Source: Muribaculaceae bacterium (GTDB taxonomy: Bacteria > Bacteroidota > Bacteroidia > Bacteroidales > Muribaculaceae). Taken from it: a DNA stretch of 64,000 nucleotides. Positions 1 to 9,078 of this stretch are shown in pieces (position 1 is the stretch's first letter; each line of letters begins with the position of its first letter). Location: NCBI GenBank assembly GCA_022484565.1, contig JAKVKZ010000007.1:1-64000 (forward strand). Reading direction: 5' to 3'. The position numbers were made by a program, and so were the translations under genes. A model generated the notes under the pieces. The model had not been told where the DNA came from, ran no database searches, and saw only the letters and a list, made by a program, of their open reading frames with translations.

Positions 1-207
1 GTGAAATTCCAATTCATCGATATTAATAATGGCAATACTTCATATCAGGACATGTATCTAATGACACAGTGTAAGCACAACATCATAGCCAACAGTAGCT
101 TCAGTTGGTGGGGCGCTTGGCTTAACGAAAACCCAAATAAAATCGTTGTCGCACCAAAATGGTTGACTGATTTCAATTGCAGGACTTGGCACGTGATAGA
201 ATCATGA
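1..207 (+). CDS. alpha-1,2-fucosyltransferase (GT11), C-terminal fragment
   Basis: This is the last 68 codons of a gene that begins outside the window; the GTG at base 1 is most likely an internal valine. The fragment carries the block [12 protein letters not shown], with [15 protein letters not shown] before it, which is typical of the C-terminal end of family GT11 alpha-1,2-fucosyltransferases. Such enzymes transfer L-fucose from GDP-fucose to a galactose-type acceptor on the cytoplasmic side during polysaccharide repeat-unit assembly. Its stop codon overlaps the ATG of the next gene (ATGA), so the two are translationally coupled. The family call rests on this short conserved block only. 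Confidence 0.8.
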   Translation: MKFQFIDINNGNTSYQDMYLMTQCKHNIIANSSFSWWGAWLNENPNKIVVAPKWLTDFNCRTWHVIES

Positions 208-1283
208 ATTTAATCGACCAGCATAGTAAACGGGAGAGCGGGACGGAACTGCTACGAATTGTAGCAATGCTAATGATTGTGTCGCATCACATTTTACGGC
301 ATATCATAATGAACGATGACGGTCTGTCGGCTGTAAGTGGAAATATTGATGCTTGCCTTATAGCCAAATTCCTTGATGCGTTCGTGCTGATAGGCGTGAA
401 TGTATTCATCATGATTTCGGGATATTACAAAATCAAATTATCGGTGCGCAAACTTCTGTCCTTATTCCTGCTACTATCGATGTTTAAGATTGTGCGGCTG
501 TTATTAGTGTTTAAAGCCGGTAATGTTGAAATCATAAACTATTTCGAGCCATTGATTCCATTTACGCATTGTGGTTGGTATATGGAGGATTACTTCGTTC
601 TTTGTCTGCTTGCTCCAATTCTCAATGCATTCATCGACTATTCCAGCAAATACAATTATAAGAAGCAAATCGCGATTTATGCATTCATGATGATTTATTT
701 GGGATTTTTTTGGGGAATAGAAGGATTTTCCGATGGCTACAGCGTCAATCAATTTGTTTTCCTGTATTTGGTAGGTGCTTTTATCCATAAATTTTCCATG
801 AGCAGCGCATGTAAATCAAGTACTCTCATCATAACATACGTGACATGCAGCGTGTTGACAGGAGTGCTGATGTGCTTAACAGTGCTTGAGCCTGAATTCA
901 GGCATTTTAATTTCAGTGCATACGATTCGCCACTAATGATAGTCAGCAGCATTGCTTTCTTTTTATTGATGATGAAGATTAATTTCAAGAACAAATGGGT
1001 TAACTTTGTTGCGGCAGCTACATTATCAGTATGGTTGATACAAGAAGGAGCAGGCTGGGGGTCTTCTTATTGCTATCATTTCATGCAAAATCTGTATATA
1101 TCCCACAGTGTAATCGTCTTTATAGGCATAATCATCCTTTATATAGTGTTCCTTTTCGCAGCTGCCATATTCTTTGACAACTTGTTTAAATATATTGTTT
1201 CACTTATTATTAATCCTATCATGATTCCTGTACATAAAATTAAAGATAGAATTTTCAGAAAAGACATAAGCAAAACAATATGA
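204..1283 (+). CDS. membrane acyltransferase family 3 (O-acetyltransferase-like)
   Basis: A 359-residue, strongly hydrophobic protein with about ten predicted membrane helices. The N-terminal block [14 protein letters not shown] matches the acyltransferase-3 family: Arg18 and His29 are separated by ten residues, as in the family's R/K-X10-H motif. Such proteins move acyl groups, usually acetyl, onto sugars of surface polysaccharides. I chose the ATG at 204 because it overlaps the preceding stop as ATGA; an upstream TTG at 177 would add nine unlikely residues. It sits inside the polysaccharide operon, so decoration of the repeat unit is the natural role. The acyl group and the sugar acceptor cannot be told from sequence. 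Confidence 0.82.
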   Translation: MNLIDQHSKRESGTELLRIVAMLMIVSHHILRHIIMNDDGLSAVSGNIDACLIAKFLDAFVLIGVNVFIMISGYYKIKLSVRKLLSLFLLLSMFKIVRLLLVFKAGNVEIINYFEPLIPFTHCGWYMEDYFVLCLLAPILNAFIDYSSKYNYKKQIAIYAFMMIYLGFFWGIEGFSDGYSVNQFVFLYLVGAFIHKFSMSSACKSSTLIITYVTCSVLTGVLMCLTVLEPEFRHFNFSAYDSPLMIVSSIAFFLLMMKINFKNKWVNFVAAATLSVWLIQEGAGWGSSYCYHFMQNLYISHSVIVFIGIIILYIVFLFAAAIFFDNLFKYIVSLIINPIMIPVHKIKDRIFRKDISKTI

Positions 1284-1351
1284 GGCTTTTTATCCATAAA
1301 ATTATAATTTTAAAAAGCATTAAATATGGATAGATTTATCACATCTATAGA

Positions 1352-2377
1352 ATGCGGATTATAGTAATAGGTTCATATAAATGGGAGATGTATGCTCCTG
1401 CAATATTCTCTGGATTTGTGAATTTAGGTCATGAAGTCAGACCCATTGACTATGATTCGTTCCTGACAAAATCCACACATGCCACTGATAAAATATATAA
1501 CAGAATTCAAAACAGATATCATATAGGACTTGGCATTAAAGCCTACAACAAGGCTGTAATAAAAGAGACTTATGAATTCAATCCTGATTTTGTGTTTCTA
1601 TATCGCTGCTATGGCATTTACGGCTCTACAGTTAACGTCATAAGGAAGGTGACAAAGGTGTTCACATATAACAATGACGACCCGTTCAGCGGAGTTCCGT
1701 CACACAATTATTACTCGCACTATATCAAAAGTACACGGCTTAGTGACTTGAATTTTGTGTATAGGCAAAAGAATGTGGAAGACTTCAAAAAACTGGGAGT
1801 AAAAAATGTTAGAGTGCTTAAGCCATACTACCTCAGCAACCAAAATTTTCCGATTGAATGCAAAAAGGACATTCCAGTTGCATTTCTGGGGCATTTCGAG
1901 AATGACGGGCGCGACATGACGATAAAAAAAATGATTGATGCAGGCATAAACGTTACGGTTTTTGGCGATGAAGCCTGGAAGAATGCGCCAATGTACGAGT
2001 CAATCAAAAGTAACGTCAAGGGAGACAAGCGAGGCAAGGACTACAACGACACGATGAACAGGACACAAATTGTGCTTGTTTTTCTGTCGAAAATCAATCA
2101 TGACACTTACACACGCCGCTGTTTTGAGATTCCGGCAACAAAGAGATTGATGCTTTGTGAGTACACTGACGATATGAATGAGATGTTTCCCGAAAACGAG
2201 GCAGCAGTGTACTTCAGAAGTCCTCAAGATTTAATTGAGAAGTGCAAATATCTTTTGGAAAATCCTTCGGAAATCGACAGAATATCCAAGAATGGATTTA
2301 CAAGGCTGAATCAAATTGGTGGTTCAGAGATAGATAGAGCACAAGAAATAATTGACGCATACACCAATATAGCATGA
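1352..2377 (+). CDS. CgeB-type glycosyltransferase, copy 1
   Basis: A 341-residue soluble protein that looks like the CgeB/Glyco_trans_1_2 group of GT-B glycosyltransferases. Supporting blocks are the N-terminal MRIIVIGSYKWEMYAPA beta-strand/loop, YNNDDPFSG in the middle, and the C-terminal donor-site region TRRCFEIPATKRLMLCEYTD followed by MNEMFPENEAAVYF. It is a close paralog of the gene at 3400-4455, which shares all these blocks. It ends in an ATGA overlap with the GT2 gene, so the two are translationally coupled. A role in adding a sugar to the polysaccharide repeat unit is inferred; donor and acceptor are unknown. Confidence 0.8.
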   Translation: MRIIVIGSYKWEMYAPAIFSGFVNLGHEVRPIDYDSFLTKSTHATDKIYNRIQNRYHIGLGIKAYNKAVIKETYEFNPDFVFLYRCYGIYGSTVNVIRKVTKVFTYNNDDPFSGVPSHNYYSHYIKSTRLSDLNFVYRQKNVEDFKKLGVKNVRVLKPYYLSNQNFPIECKKDIPVAFLGHFENDGRDMTIKKMIDAGINVTVFGDEAWKNAPMYESIKSNVKGDKRGKDYNDTMNRTQIVLVFLSKINHDTYTRRCFEIPATKRLMLCEYTDDMNEMFPENEAAVYFRSPQDLIEKCKYLLENPSEIDRISKNGFTRLNQIGGSEIDRAQEIIDAYTNIA

Positions 2378-3390
2378 GCGAACTGCTTATTTCAATCTGT
2401 ATTCCAAGTTACAACCGCCCGAAAGAAATAAGGAGATTGCTCGACAGTATTGACTGCAACACGGAAACTGATTTTGAGATTGTTATCTGCGAAGATAATG
2501 CTCCCAAAAGAAATGAGGTAAGGGCAGAAGTTGAAGATTTCACGAAAAAGTCGCAATACAAAGTCAGATATATCGAGAATGAAGTGAATTTGGGATACGA
2601 CAGGAATTTGAAAGCATTAATTAATGCGGCAAACGGACACTTCATCCTGTTCATGGGCGATGACGACATGTTTATCCCAGAGCAACTTGACAAATATGTG
2701 GCATTTCTATCCGAGCATCAGAATTGCGGATACATACTTCGCTCGTATAGGAATGTGTATGCCGACGGAAGCATGCAATATTACAGATATTTCACTGAAG
2801 ACAAGGAATTTCCGGCTTCGGACGAAACATATATGAACCTATTCAACAAGAGTGTGTTTATTTCCGGATTCACTATGCTCCGCAATGCTGCAAAAGAATT
2901 TGAAACAGACGATTTTGACGGGTCGCTACTTTATCAGTTATATCTCCTCGCAGAAGTGTGCAGGAAATATCCAAGCGCATATTTCAACACGCCTATAACA
3001 CAATCAATCGAAGGCGGCGTGCCATACTTCGGAAGCAGCGAGAGCGAAAAAGGGCTGTACACTCCCGGAACGGTGACAATAGAAAATTCAGTGAACTTCA
3101 TGCGTTGGTACATCGTAATTGTGGATTACATTTCAAAGAAATATGGCGACCACACAAATGAAACGATGAAACTGAACATGTCGAAGTATTCTTATCCTGC
3201 ATTATCCATTCAGAGGAAACGAGGGAGAAAAATTTTCTACAGCTATTTCATTCAATTGAAGAATCTCGGTTTTGGCAAATCCATATATTTTTATATATAT
3301 TTTGTCGGACTGTACTGCTTCGGCGAGAAGTTCTGCGACAGCCTCATCAAAGGCATCAAGAAATTGCTTGGACGACGGCCAAATCTGTAA
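2374..3390 (+). CDS. glycosyltransferase family 2
   Basis: A 338-residue GT-A fold enzyme. The N-terminus shows the GT2 signature SICIPSYNRPKEI, and the metal/nucleotide-sugar binding aspartates are seen as MGDDDMF with DDD at residues 96-98. The C-terminal third is basic and aromatic-rich (residues about 275-338), which may associate with the membrane face. The start overlaps the stop of the preceding gene (ATGA). It lies between two paralogous CgeB-type transferases, so all three probably build the same repeat unit. The sugar donor cannot be predicted. Confidence 0.88.
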   Translation: MSELLISICIPSYNRPKEIRRLLDSIDCNTETDFEIVICEDNAPKRNEVRAEVEDFTKKSQYKVRYIENEVNLGYDRNLKALINAANGHFILFMGDDDMFIPEQLDKYVAFLSEHQNCGYILRSYRNVYADGSMQYYRYFTEDKEFPASDETYMNLFNKSVFISGFTMLRNAAKEFETDDFDGSLLYQLYLLAEVCRKYPSAYFNTPITQSIEGGVPYFGSSESEKGLYTPGTVTIENSVNFMRWYIVIVDYISKKYGDHTNETMKLNMSKYSYPALSIQRKRGRKIFYSYFIQLKNLGFGKSIYFYIYFVGLYCFGEKFCDSLIKGIKKLLGRRPNL

Positions 3391-3399
3391 TGACAAGGA

Positions 3400-4455
3400 A
3401 TGAAGATAATAGTAATAGGGCAATTCGACTTGGAAGTATATGCAAAAGCTTACTATTCAGCTTTCAAAGAGCTTGGTCATGAAGTTGAAGCCATCGATTA
3501 TTATTCATTCTGGCTTAAAGGTAAAAGCAAATTTTGCCAAATTTACAACAGAATACAAAAACGATACTATATAGGCCACAGCATGTTCCTCTATAATATG
3601 GCAATCAAGAAGAAAGTTAAAGAGATGAAGCCTGATTTGGTGTTCATCTATAGAGGATTGAATGTGTTTCCGTCAACTGTGCGAAAGATAAGAAAGCAGA
3701 CAATGGTGTTTTCATACAACAACGATGACCCGATGAGCGGACTGCCATCGAGGACATTTTATGACAAATACCTTCATTATCTGAAATATTGCGACATGAA
3801 TTATGTGTATCGCAAAAAAAACATCGACGATTTGGCAAAATTGGGCATAACAAACACTGCTATATTATTGCCGAATTATCTGAAAAAGTGGAATTTCCAC
3901 ATTGACTGCGTGAAAGATATTCCAATCGTCTTTCTCGGGCATTATGAACCTGACGGGCGCGATAAAACTATTGAACGTCTTATGGATGAAGGCCTGCCAA
4001 TATCACTCTACGGCGATTATGTGTGGAAAGAGGATTGCCCGATATACAACAAGCTGAAAAGCATTATGCACCCACTTGCTATTGGTGAGAAATACAATGA
4101 GATTATAAACAGGTCGCAAATAATACTCGTTTTCCTGTCGAAACGCAATGCCGACACTTACACGCGGAGATGCTTTGAGATACCGGCGACAAAAAGCCTG
4201 ATGCTGTGTGAATATACTGACGACATGAATGCGATGTTCCCCGAAAATGAGGCAGCAGTGTACTTCCGCAACGACGATGAACTTGTGGAAAAATGCAAGT
4301 ATCTGCTGGCAAATCCTAAGGAAATTGAACGGATTGCTGAAAACGGCTACAAAAGGCTGCATGAAATCGGAGGCTCGGAAATAGACAGGACCAATGAAAT
4401 ATTGCAGGCTTACAATAAAATAAAAGCATCAAAAGAAACGTTAATAAATAAGTGA
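3400..4455 (+). CDS. CgeB-type glycosyltransferase, copy 2
   Basis: A 351-residue paralog of the gene at 1352-2377. The same landmarks occur in the same order: MKIIVIGQFDLEVYAKAYY at the start, YNNDDPMSGLPS, IPIVFLGHYEPDGRDKTIE, and the C-terminal TRRCFEIPATKSLMLCEYTD plus the FPENEAAVYFRNDDE block. It has about ten extra residues at the C-terminus. It begins ten bases after the GT2 gene. The arrangement (copy, GT2, copy) points to a local duplication followed by divergence, and the two may add different or consecutive sugars. Substrates are unknown. Confidence 0.8.
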   Translation: MKIIVIGQFDLEVYAKAYYSAFKELGHEVEAIDYYSFWLKGKSKFCQIYNRIQKRYYIGHSMFLYNMAIKKKVKEMKPDLVFIYRGLNVFPSTVRKIRKQTMVFSYNNDDPMSGLPSRTFYDKYLHYLKYCDMNYVYRKKNIDDLAKLGITNTAILLPNYLKKWNFHIDCVKDIPIVFLGHYEPDGRDKTIERLMDEGLPISLYGDYVWKEDCPIYNKLKSIMHPLAIGEKYNEIINRSQIILVFLSKRNADTYTRRCFEIPATKSLMLCEYTDDMNAMFPENEAAVYFRNDDELVEKCKYLLANPKEIERIAENGYKRLHEIGGSEIDRTNEILQAYNKIKASKETLINK

Positions 4456-4478
4456 TTATATCCGAAAGACTATAGATT

Positions 4479-5678
4479 GTGCCAAAACTACTTCAAATAA
4501 ACTCATGCATTAATTGGGGATCTACAGGCAAAATTGCCGAGCAGATAGGTGATGTCGCCATGCAAAACGGATGGGAAAGCTATGTGGCGTACGGCAGAAG
4601 CATGAATCCGAGCAAATCGGAATTGATAAAAGTCGGCACAAAAGGCGAAGTGATTCTTCACGGCATGAAAACCATGCTCTACGACGGACACGGACTTGGT
4701 TCAAAGCATGCCACCCAGCAACTTGTGAAGCGGATTCAGGCTTTGAATCCCGACATTATACATCTGCACAACATTCACGGCTACTATATCAATTATCCTA
4801 TTCTGTTTGAGTATCTCAACTCGATTGACACGCCAATAGTGTGGACACTCCACGACTGCTGGTCGTTCACGGGCCACTGCGCGCATTTCGTCGTGTCGGG
4901 CTGCGAAAAATGGAAAACGATGTGCGAAAACTGTGAACTGAAAAGTGCCTATCCGCGCTCGTATTTCGCCGACAATTCAAAGGCTAATTTCCTGCTGAAG
5001 AAGAAATTATTCGCAGCGAACCCGAACATGCACATAATCACGGTGTCGGAATGGCTCGCTGGCCTGGCAAGAGAATCATTCATGAAGAATGCTGATATAA
5101 GAGTAATCAACAATGGCGTGGACCTTGACATTTTCCGCCCGCAGGAATTGCAGAAGGAGAACGGAAAGTTCATGATATTGGGAGTGACCAACATCTGGTC
5201 GAGCGAAAAGGGACTTGACGATTTTGTGAAACTGGCGAAGATGATTGACAATGACAAATATGAGATTGTCCTCATCGGTCTGACCCACAAGCAGATTGAT
5301 TCGCTGTCGGGAATAGTGAAGGGAATCAGGCGCACCGATTCGGTGGAACAGCTCGCCCGTTACTATTCAATGGCTGACGCATTCGTGAATCTTACCTATT
5401 CCGACAGTTTCCCGACAACCAACCTTGAGGCCATGGCTTGCGGAACGCCTGTGGTGACCTACAGAACCGGCGGCAGTCCTGAAGCAGTGTCGGACGACAC
5501 AGGTTTCATAGTGGAGCAAGGCGACATAACCGAAGTGGCAAGAATAATTGAAGGAATTGCAGATAAAGGCAAGAATCAGTACAGCCGGCAATGCAGGGCA
5601 CGCGCTGAACAGTGCTTCGACAAGGACAAGAACTTCGAGAAGTATATCGACCTTTACAAGCAATTGATAACAAAATAA
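4479..5678 (+). CDS. glycosyltransferase family 4
   Basis: A 399-residue GT-B enzyme. The N-terminal half has the block INSCINWGSTGKIAEQIG and the cysteine-containing HDCWSFTGHCAHF region seen in a widespread Bacteroidetes capsule transferase group. The C-terminal half has INNGVDLDIFRPQ and the GT4 donor-site block FPTTNLEAMACGTPVV with the conserved glutamates. Translation starts at a GTG (4479); no better ATG lies nearby. It is separated by 23 bases from the CgeB copy 2 gene. It probably acts on the lipid-linked repeat unit in the cytoplasm using a nucleotide sugar that cannot be named from sequence. Confidence 0.87.
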   Translation: MPKLLQINSCINWGSTGKIAEQIGDVAMQNGWESYVAYGRSMNPSKSELIKVGTKGEVILHGMKTMLYDGHGLGSKHATQQLVKRIQALNPDIIHLHNIHGYYINYPILFEYLNSIDTPIVWTLHDCWSFTGHCAHFVVSGCEKWKTMCENCELKSAYPRSYFADNSKANFLLKKKLFAANPNMHIITVSEWLAGLARESFMKNADIRVINNGVDLDIFRPQELQKENGKFMILGVTNIWSSEKGLDDFVKLAKMIDNDKYEIVLIGLTHKQIDSLSGIVKGIRRTDSVEQLARYYSMADAFVNLTYSDSFPTTNLEAMACGTPVVTYRTGGSPEAVSDDTGFIVEQGDITEVARIIEGIADKGKNQYSRQCRARAEQCFDKDKNFEKYIDLYKQLITK

Positions 5679-5707
5679 TTAAGTCATAGTAATATCTAAT
5701 AACAATA

Positions 5708-6781
5708 ATGACGGCATTTAAAGATAAGACATTATTGATAACTGGCGGCACCGGCTCATTCGGCAATGCTGTGCTGCGGAGATTTCTCAACACCGACATA
5801 GGTGAGATAAGAATCTTCAGCAGGGACGAGAAAAAGCAGGATGATATGCGCCATGCCATCCAGAGCAAAAAGGTGAAATTCTATATCGGAAACGTCCGCG
5901 ACAAGCAATCAGTGGATTCAGCTATGGTTGGAGTGGATTACGTGTTCAGCGCGGCAGCATTGAAACAAGTGCCTTCGTGCGAATTTTTTCCAATTGAAGC
6001 CGTAGAAACCAATATCTTAGGCACAAACAATGTGCTGAATTCAGCCATCGAGCATGGCGTGAAGAATGTAGTGGTGCTTTCTACCGATAAAGCGGCATAT
6101 CCAATCAACGCCATGGGCATGAGCAAGGCATTGATGGAAAAAGTGGCGATTGCGAAAGGCCGTGAACTGGGAGAGCACTCAACCACAACGATTTGCTGCA
6201 CACGCTACGGAAACGTGATGGCAAGCCGCGGATCGGTGATACCATTATGGGTTGAGCAGATGAAGGAGGGCAAGCCGATAACAATGACTGACCCTGACAT
6301 GACAAGATTCATGATGACACTTGACGAAGCCGTGGACCTTGTGATATACGCCTTTACAAATGGCGCAAACGGCGACCTTTTCGTGCAGAAAGCTCCGGCA
6401 GCGACGCTTAGCACATTGGCACAGGCACTGAAAGAGACCTACGGCAAAATAAATCCGAAATATCTTGACTCAGAAATAAGAATTATCGGCACCCGCCACG
6501 GCGAAAAGCAATTCGAGACGCTGATAACAAGGGAAGAGATGATTCGGGCGGAAGACAAGGGAAAATATTACCTGATTCCGTGCGATACGCGCGATTTGAA
6601 CTACGACAAATATTTCAACGAAGGAAATGAGCAACTTTCCAAGATGTGGGATTACAACAGCTCAAATGCAAAGCAACTTGATGTGAACGAGATGAAGGAA
6701 CTCCTCCTCAAACTGAATTTCATCAAGGAAGACTTAGGACTGAAGGAACGGACAAAAACGAGTTTTATCAGAAGCGAATAA
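5708..6781 (+). CDS. capE: UDP-GlcNAc 4,6-dehydratase/5-epimerase (UDP-L-FucNAc pathway, step 1)
   Basis: A 357-residue extended SDR enzyme of the CapE/FnlA type. The NAD(P)-binding motif TGGTGSFG is at residues 12-19. The usual SDR catalytic Tyr-x3-Lys is replaced by Met136-GMS-Lys140, a known hallmark of the CapE group, so this is not a defect. The enzyme converts UDP-GlcNAc to a 4-keto-6-deoxy sugar with epimerisation at C5. The next two genes encode the matching CapF- and CapG-type enzymes, 14 and 6 bases apart, giving the full route to UDP-N-acetyl-L-fucosamine. The equivalent name in O-antigen clusters is fnlA. Confidence 0.93.
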   Translation: MTAFKDKTLLITGGTGSFGNAVLRRFLNTDIGEIRIFSRDEKKQDDMRHAIQSKKVKFYIGNVRDKQSVDSAMVGVDYVFSAAALKQVPSCEFFPIEAVETNILGTNNVLNSAIEHGVKNVVVLSTDKAAYPINAMGMSKALMEKVAIAKGRELGEHSTTTICCTRYGNVMASRGSVIPLWVEQMKEGKPITMTDPDMTRFMMTLDEAVDLVIYAFTNGANGDLFVQKAPAATLSTLAQALKETYGKINPKYLDSEIRIIGTRHGEKQFETLITREEMIRAEDKGKYYLIPCDTRDLNYDKYFNEGNEQLSKMWDYNSSNAKQLDVNEMKELLLKLNFIKEDLGLKERTKTSFIRSE

Positions 6782-6795
6782 TCCAAGGATAAGCA

Positions 6796-7938
6796 ATGAA
6801 CATACTAATTACAGGAGCAAAAGGCTTTGTAGGGAAAAATCTCTGCGCAGAGCTTAAAAACATTCGCGACGGAAAAGCCAGAACATACAAACTTTCAGGC
6901 GACCTGAACATTATGGAGTTCGACAAGGACTCAAAGCCTGAAGAACTCGACGAATACTGCAAGCAGGCTGATTTCGTGTTCAATCTTGCCGGTGTGAACC
7001 GGCCCGAAGACCCCAAAGAATTCATGGAAGGCAATTTCGGCTTTGCATCGACACTGCTCGACACGCTGAAACGCCATGGCAACCATTGCCCTGTGATGAT
7101 TTCATCGTCAACACAAGCCGCTCTCGACAATCCTTACGGCGAAAGCAAAAGGGCAGGAGAGCAGCTTATGCGCAAATACGCTGCTGAAACGGGAGCAAAA
7201 GTGATAATCTACCGATTCCCCAACCTTTTCGGAAAATGGTGCCGCCCCAACTACAATTCAGTTGTGGCCACATTCTGCAACAACATAGCCAATGATTTGA
7301 CAATAAAGATAAACGATGCTTCAGCGGTGCTGCATCTTGCCTACATCGACGATGTGGTGCATGAGTTAATCGCTGCGATATCGGGCGAGGAACATTATGA
7401 AGGCGAGTTCGCATCAATTCCTGTGGTACATGAAACCACACTCGGCCATATAGTTGACTTGCTGAACCAGTTCAAGGAATCGCGCGAGAAACGCAGCATT
7501 CCAGACATGTCCGACCCGTTCACAAAAAAGCTGTATGCAACTTATTTGAGCTATCTGCCAACTGATAAGTTCTCCTATCCGCTGAAGATGAACATCGACA
7601 ACAGAGGCAGTTTCACTGAAATCATCCGCACCCTCGACCGAGGCCAATTTTCGGTAAACATTTCCAAACCGCACATAACCAAAGGTCAACATTGGCATCA
7701 CACTAAAAACGAGAAGTTTTGCGTGGTGAGCGGAAAAGGCGTAATCCGTTTCCGCAAAATTGGCACTGATAAAGTAATAGAATACCCTGTGACAGGTGAC
7801 AAAATTGAAGTCGTTGACATCCCGACAGGCTACACCCACAACATTGAGAACACTGGCGACAGTGATATGGTAACGTTCATGTGGTGCAACGAGCCATTCG
7901 ACCCGGAGCATCCTGACACTTATTTTGAAGAAGTATAA
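6796..7938 (+). CDS. capF: UDP-2-acetamido-2,6-dideoxy-hexos-4-ulose reductase with cupin (UDP-L-FucNAc pathway, step 2)
   Basis: A 380-residue two-domain protein typical of CapF/FnlB. The N-terminal SDR domain starts with ITGAKGFVGKNL and carries Tyr114-GES-Lys118. From about residue 255 the C-terminal cupin domain begins (NIDNRGSFTEI), with the metal-binding blocks KGQHWHHTKNEKF and DIPTGYTHNIENTG. In the CapF family the cupin does a C3 epimerisation and the SDR domain an NADPH-dependent reduction. The length and domain order are those of the family. It is the middle gene of the capE-capF-capG trio. Confidence 0.93.
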   Translation: MNILITGAKGFVGKNLCAELKNIRDGKARTYKLSGDLNIMEFDKDSKPEELDEYCKQADFVFNLAGVNRPEDPKEFMEGNFGFASTLLDTLKRHGNHCPVMISSSTQAALDNPYGESKRAGEQLMRKYAAETGAKVIIYRFPNLFGKWCRPNYNSVVATFCNNIANDLTIKINDASAVLHLAYIDDVVHELIAAISGEEHYEGEFASIPVVHETTLGHIVDLLNQFKESREKRSIPDMSDPFTKKLYATYLSYLPTDKFSYPLKMNIDNRGSFTEIIRTLDRGQFSVNISKPHITKGQHWHHTKNEKFCVVSGKGVIRFRKIGTDKVIEYPVTGDKIEVVDIPTGYTHNIENTGDSDMVTFMWCNEPFDPEHPDTYFEEV

Positions 7939-7944
7939 ATCAAA

Positions 7945-9078
7945 ATGAACAAATTAAAAGTAATCACAGTTGTAGGCACACGGCCCGAAATCATCCGATT
8001 GTCGTGCGTTCTGCAAAAGCTTGACGAATCGCCGGCAATCGACCATGTGCTTGTGCATACGGGTCAAAATTACGATTATGAGCTTAACGAGATATTCTTT
8101 AACGACCTCGGACTCCGTAAGCCGGACTATTTTCTGAATGCAGCCGGCAATAATGCGACGACCACAGCCGGACAGATACTCATCAACATCGACCCGGTGC
8201 TTGAGGAAGTTAAGCCTGATGCCTTAGTAGTGCTCGGTGACACCAACTCATGCTTGTGCGCCATTGCGGCCAAAAAGCGCCACATACCAATCTTCCACAT
8301 GGAAGCCGGCAACCGCTGCTTCGACCAGCGAGTGCCTGAAGAAAGCAACCGCAAAATCGTTGACCACATAAGCGACATCAACATGTGCTACAGCGACATA
8401 TCACGTCAATATCTGCTATCAGAAGGATTGCGCCCCGACATGGTAATCAAGACAGGCAGCCCGATGTTTGAGGTGCTGAACAAATACTTGCCAAAGGTGG
8501 AAAAATCCACTATTCTGAGTTCATTGGGACTGAAACGTGGAGAATATTTCGTAGTGTCGGCGCACCGCGAAGAGAATATTTCAAGCGAAGCACATTTCCA
8601 AAGCCTCGTGAAGATTCTGAACGATGTGGCAAGAATCTATAATTTCCCCGTCATTGTCACCACTCATCCGAGAACACGGAAAATGATTGAGGCAAAAGGC
8701 GTTAAATTCAATGATAACGTGAAATTGCTGAAGCCTATGGGATTAAGCGATTATCTGTCGCTGCAACTTAATTCAAAAGCCGTGCTGAGCGACAGCGGAA
8801 CCATTTCGGAAGAAAGCTCCATCCTGAATTTCAGAGCATTGAATCTGCGTGAGGCACATGAACGCCCTGAGGCGATGGAAGAAGCAAGCGTGATGATGGT
8901 GGGACTGAATCCCGACAGAGTACTTCAAGGTCTTGCCCAGCTCGAACTTCAATCGACTGGCGAGAAACGAAATCTGCGCCCTGTGGCAGATTATTCAATG
9001 CCGAATGTGAGCGACAAGGTGGTGCGAATCATATTGTCGTACACTGATTATGTGAAACGAGTAGTCTGGTCAGAATAA
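7945..9078 (+). CDS. capG: UDP-N-acetyl-L-talosamine 2-epimerase, WecB-like (UDP-L-FucNAc pathway, step 3)
   Basis: A 377-residue non-hydrolysing UDP-HexNAc 2-epimerase. Visible family blocks are VGTRPEIIRLSCVLQKL at the N-terminus, HTGQNYDYELNEIFF, VLGDTNSC, HMEAGNRCFDQRVPEE and the C-terminal LSDSGTISEESS. On its own it could be read as WecB (UDP-GlcNAc 2-epimerase), but its position directly after capE and capF makes CapG/FnlC, which makes UDP-L-FucNAc, much more likely. Its TAA stop overlaps the ATG of the next transferase gene (TAATG), so use of its product by that enzyme is plausible. Confidence 0.92.
   Translation: MNKLKVITVVGTRPEIIRLSCVLQKLDESPAIDHVLVHTGQNYDYELNEIFFNDLGLRKPDYFLNAAGNNATTTAGQILINIDPVLEEVKPDALVVLGDTNSCLCAIAAKKRHIPIFHMEAGNRCFDQRVPEESNRKIVDHISDINMCYSDISRQYLLSEGLRPDMVIKTGSPMFEVLNKYLPKVEKSTILSSLGLKRGEYFVVSAHREENISSEAHFQSLVKILNDVARIYNFPVIVTTHPRTRKMIEAKGVKFNDNVKLLKPMGLSDYLSLQLNSKAVLSDSGTISEESSILNFRALNLREAHERPEAMEEASVMMVGLNPDRVLQGLAQLELQSTGEKRNLRPVADYSMPNVSDKVVRIILSYTDYVKRVVWSE

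Noticed and set aside
5708-6781. loss of the SDR catalytic tyrosine in CapE
   Set aside because: Met in place of Tyr (M-x3-K) is the normal state of the CapE group, so it is not a defect.
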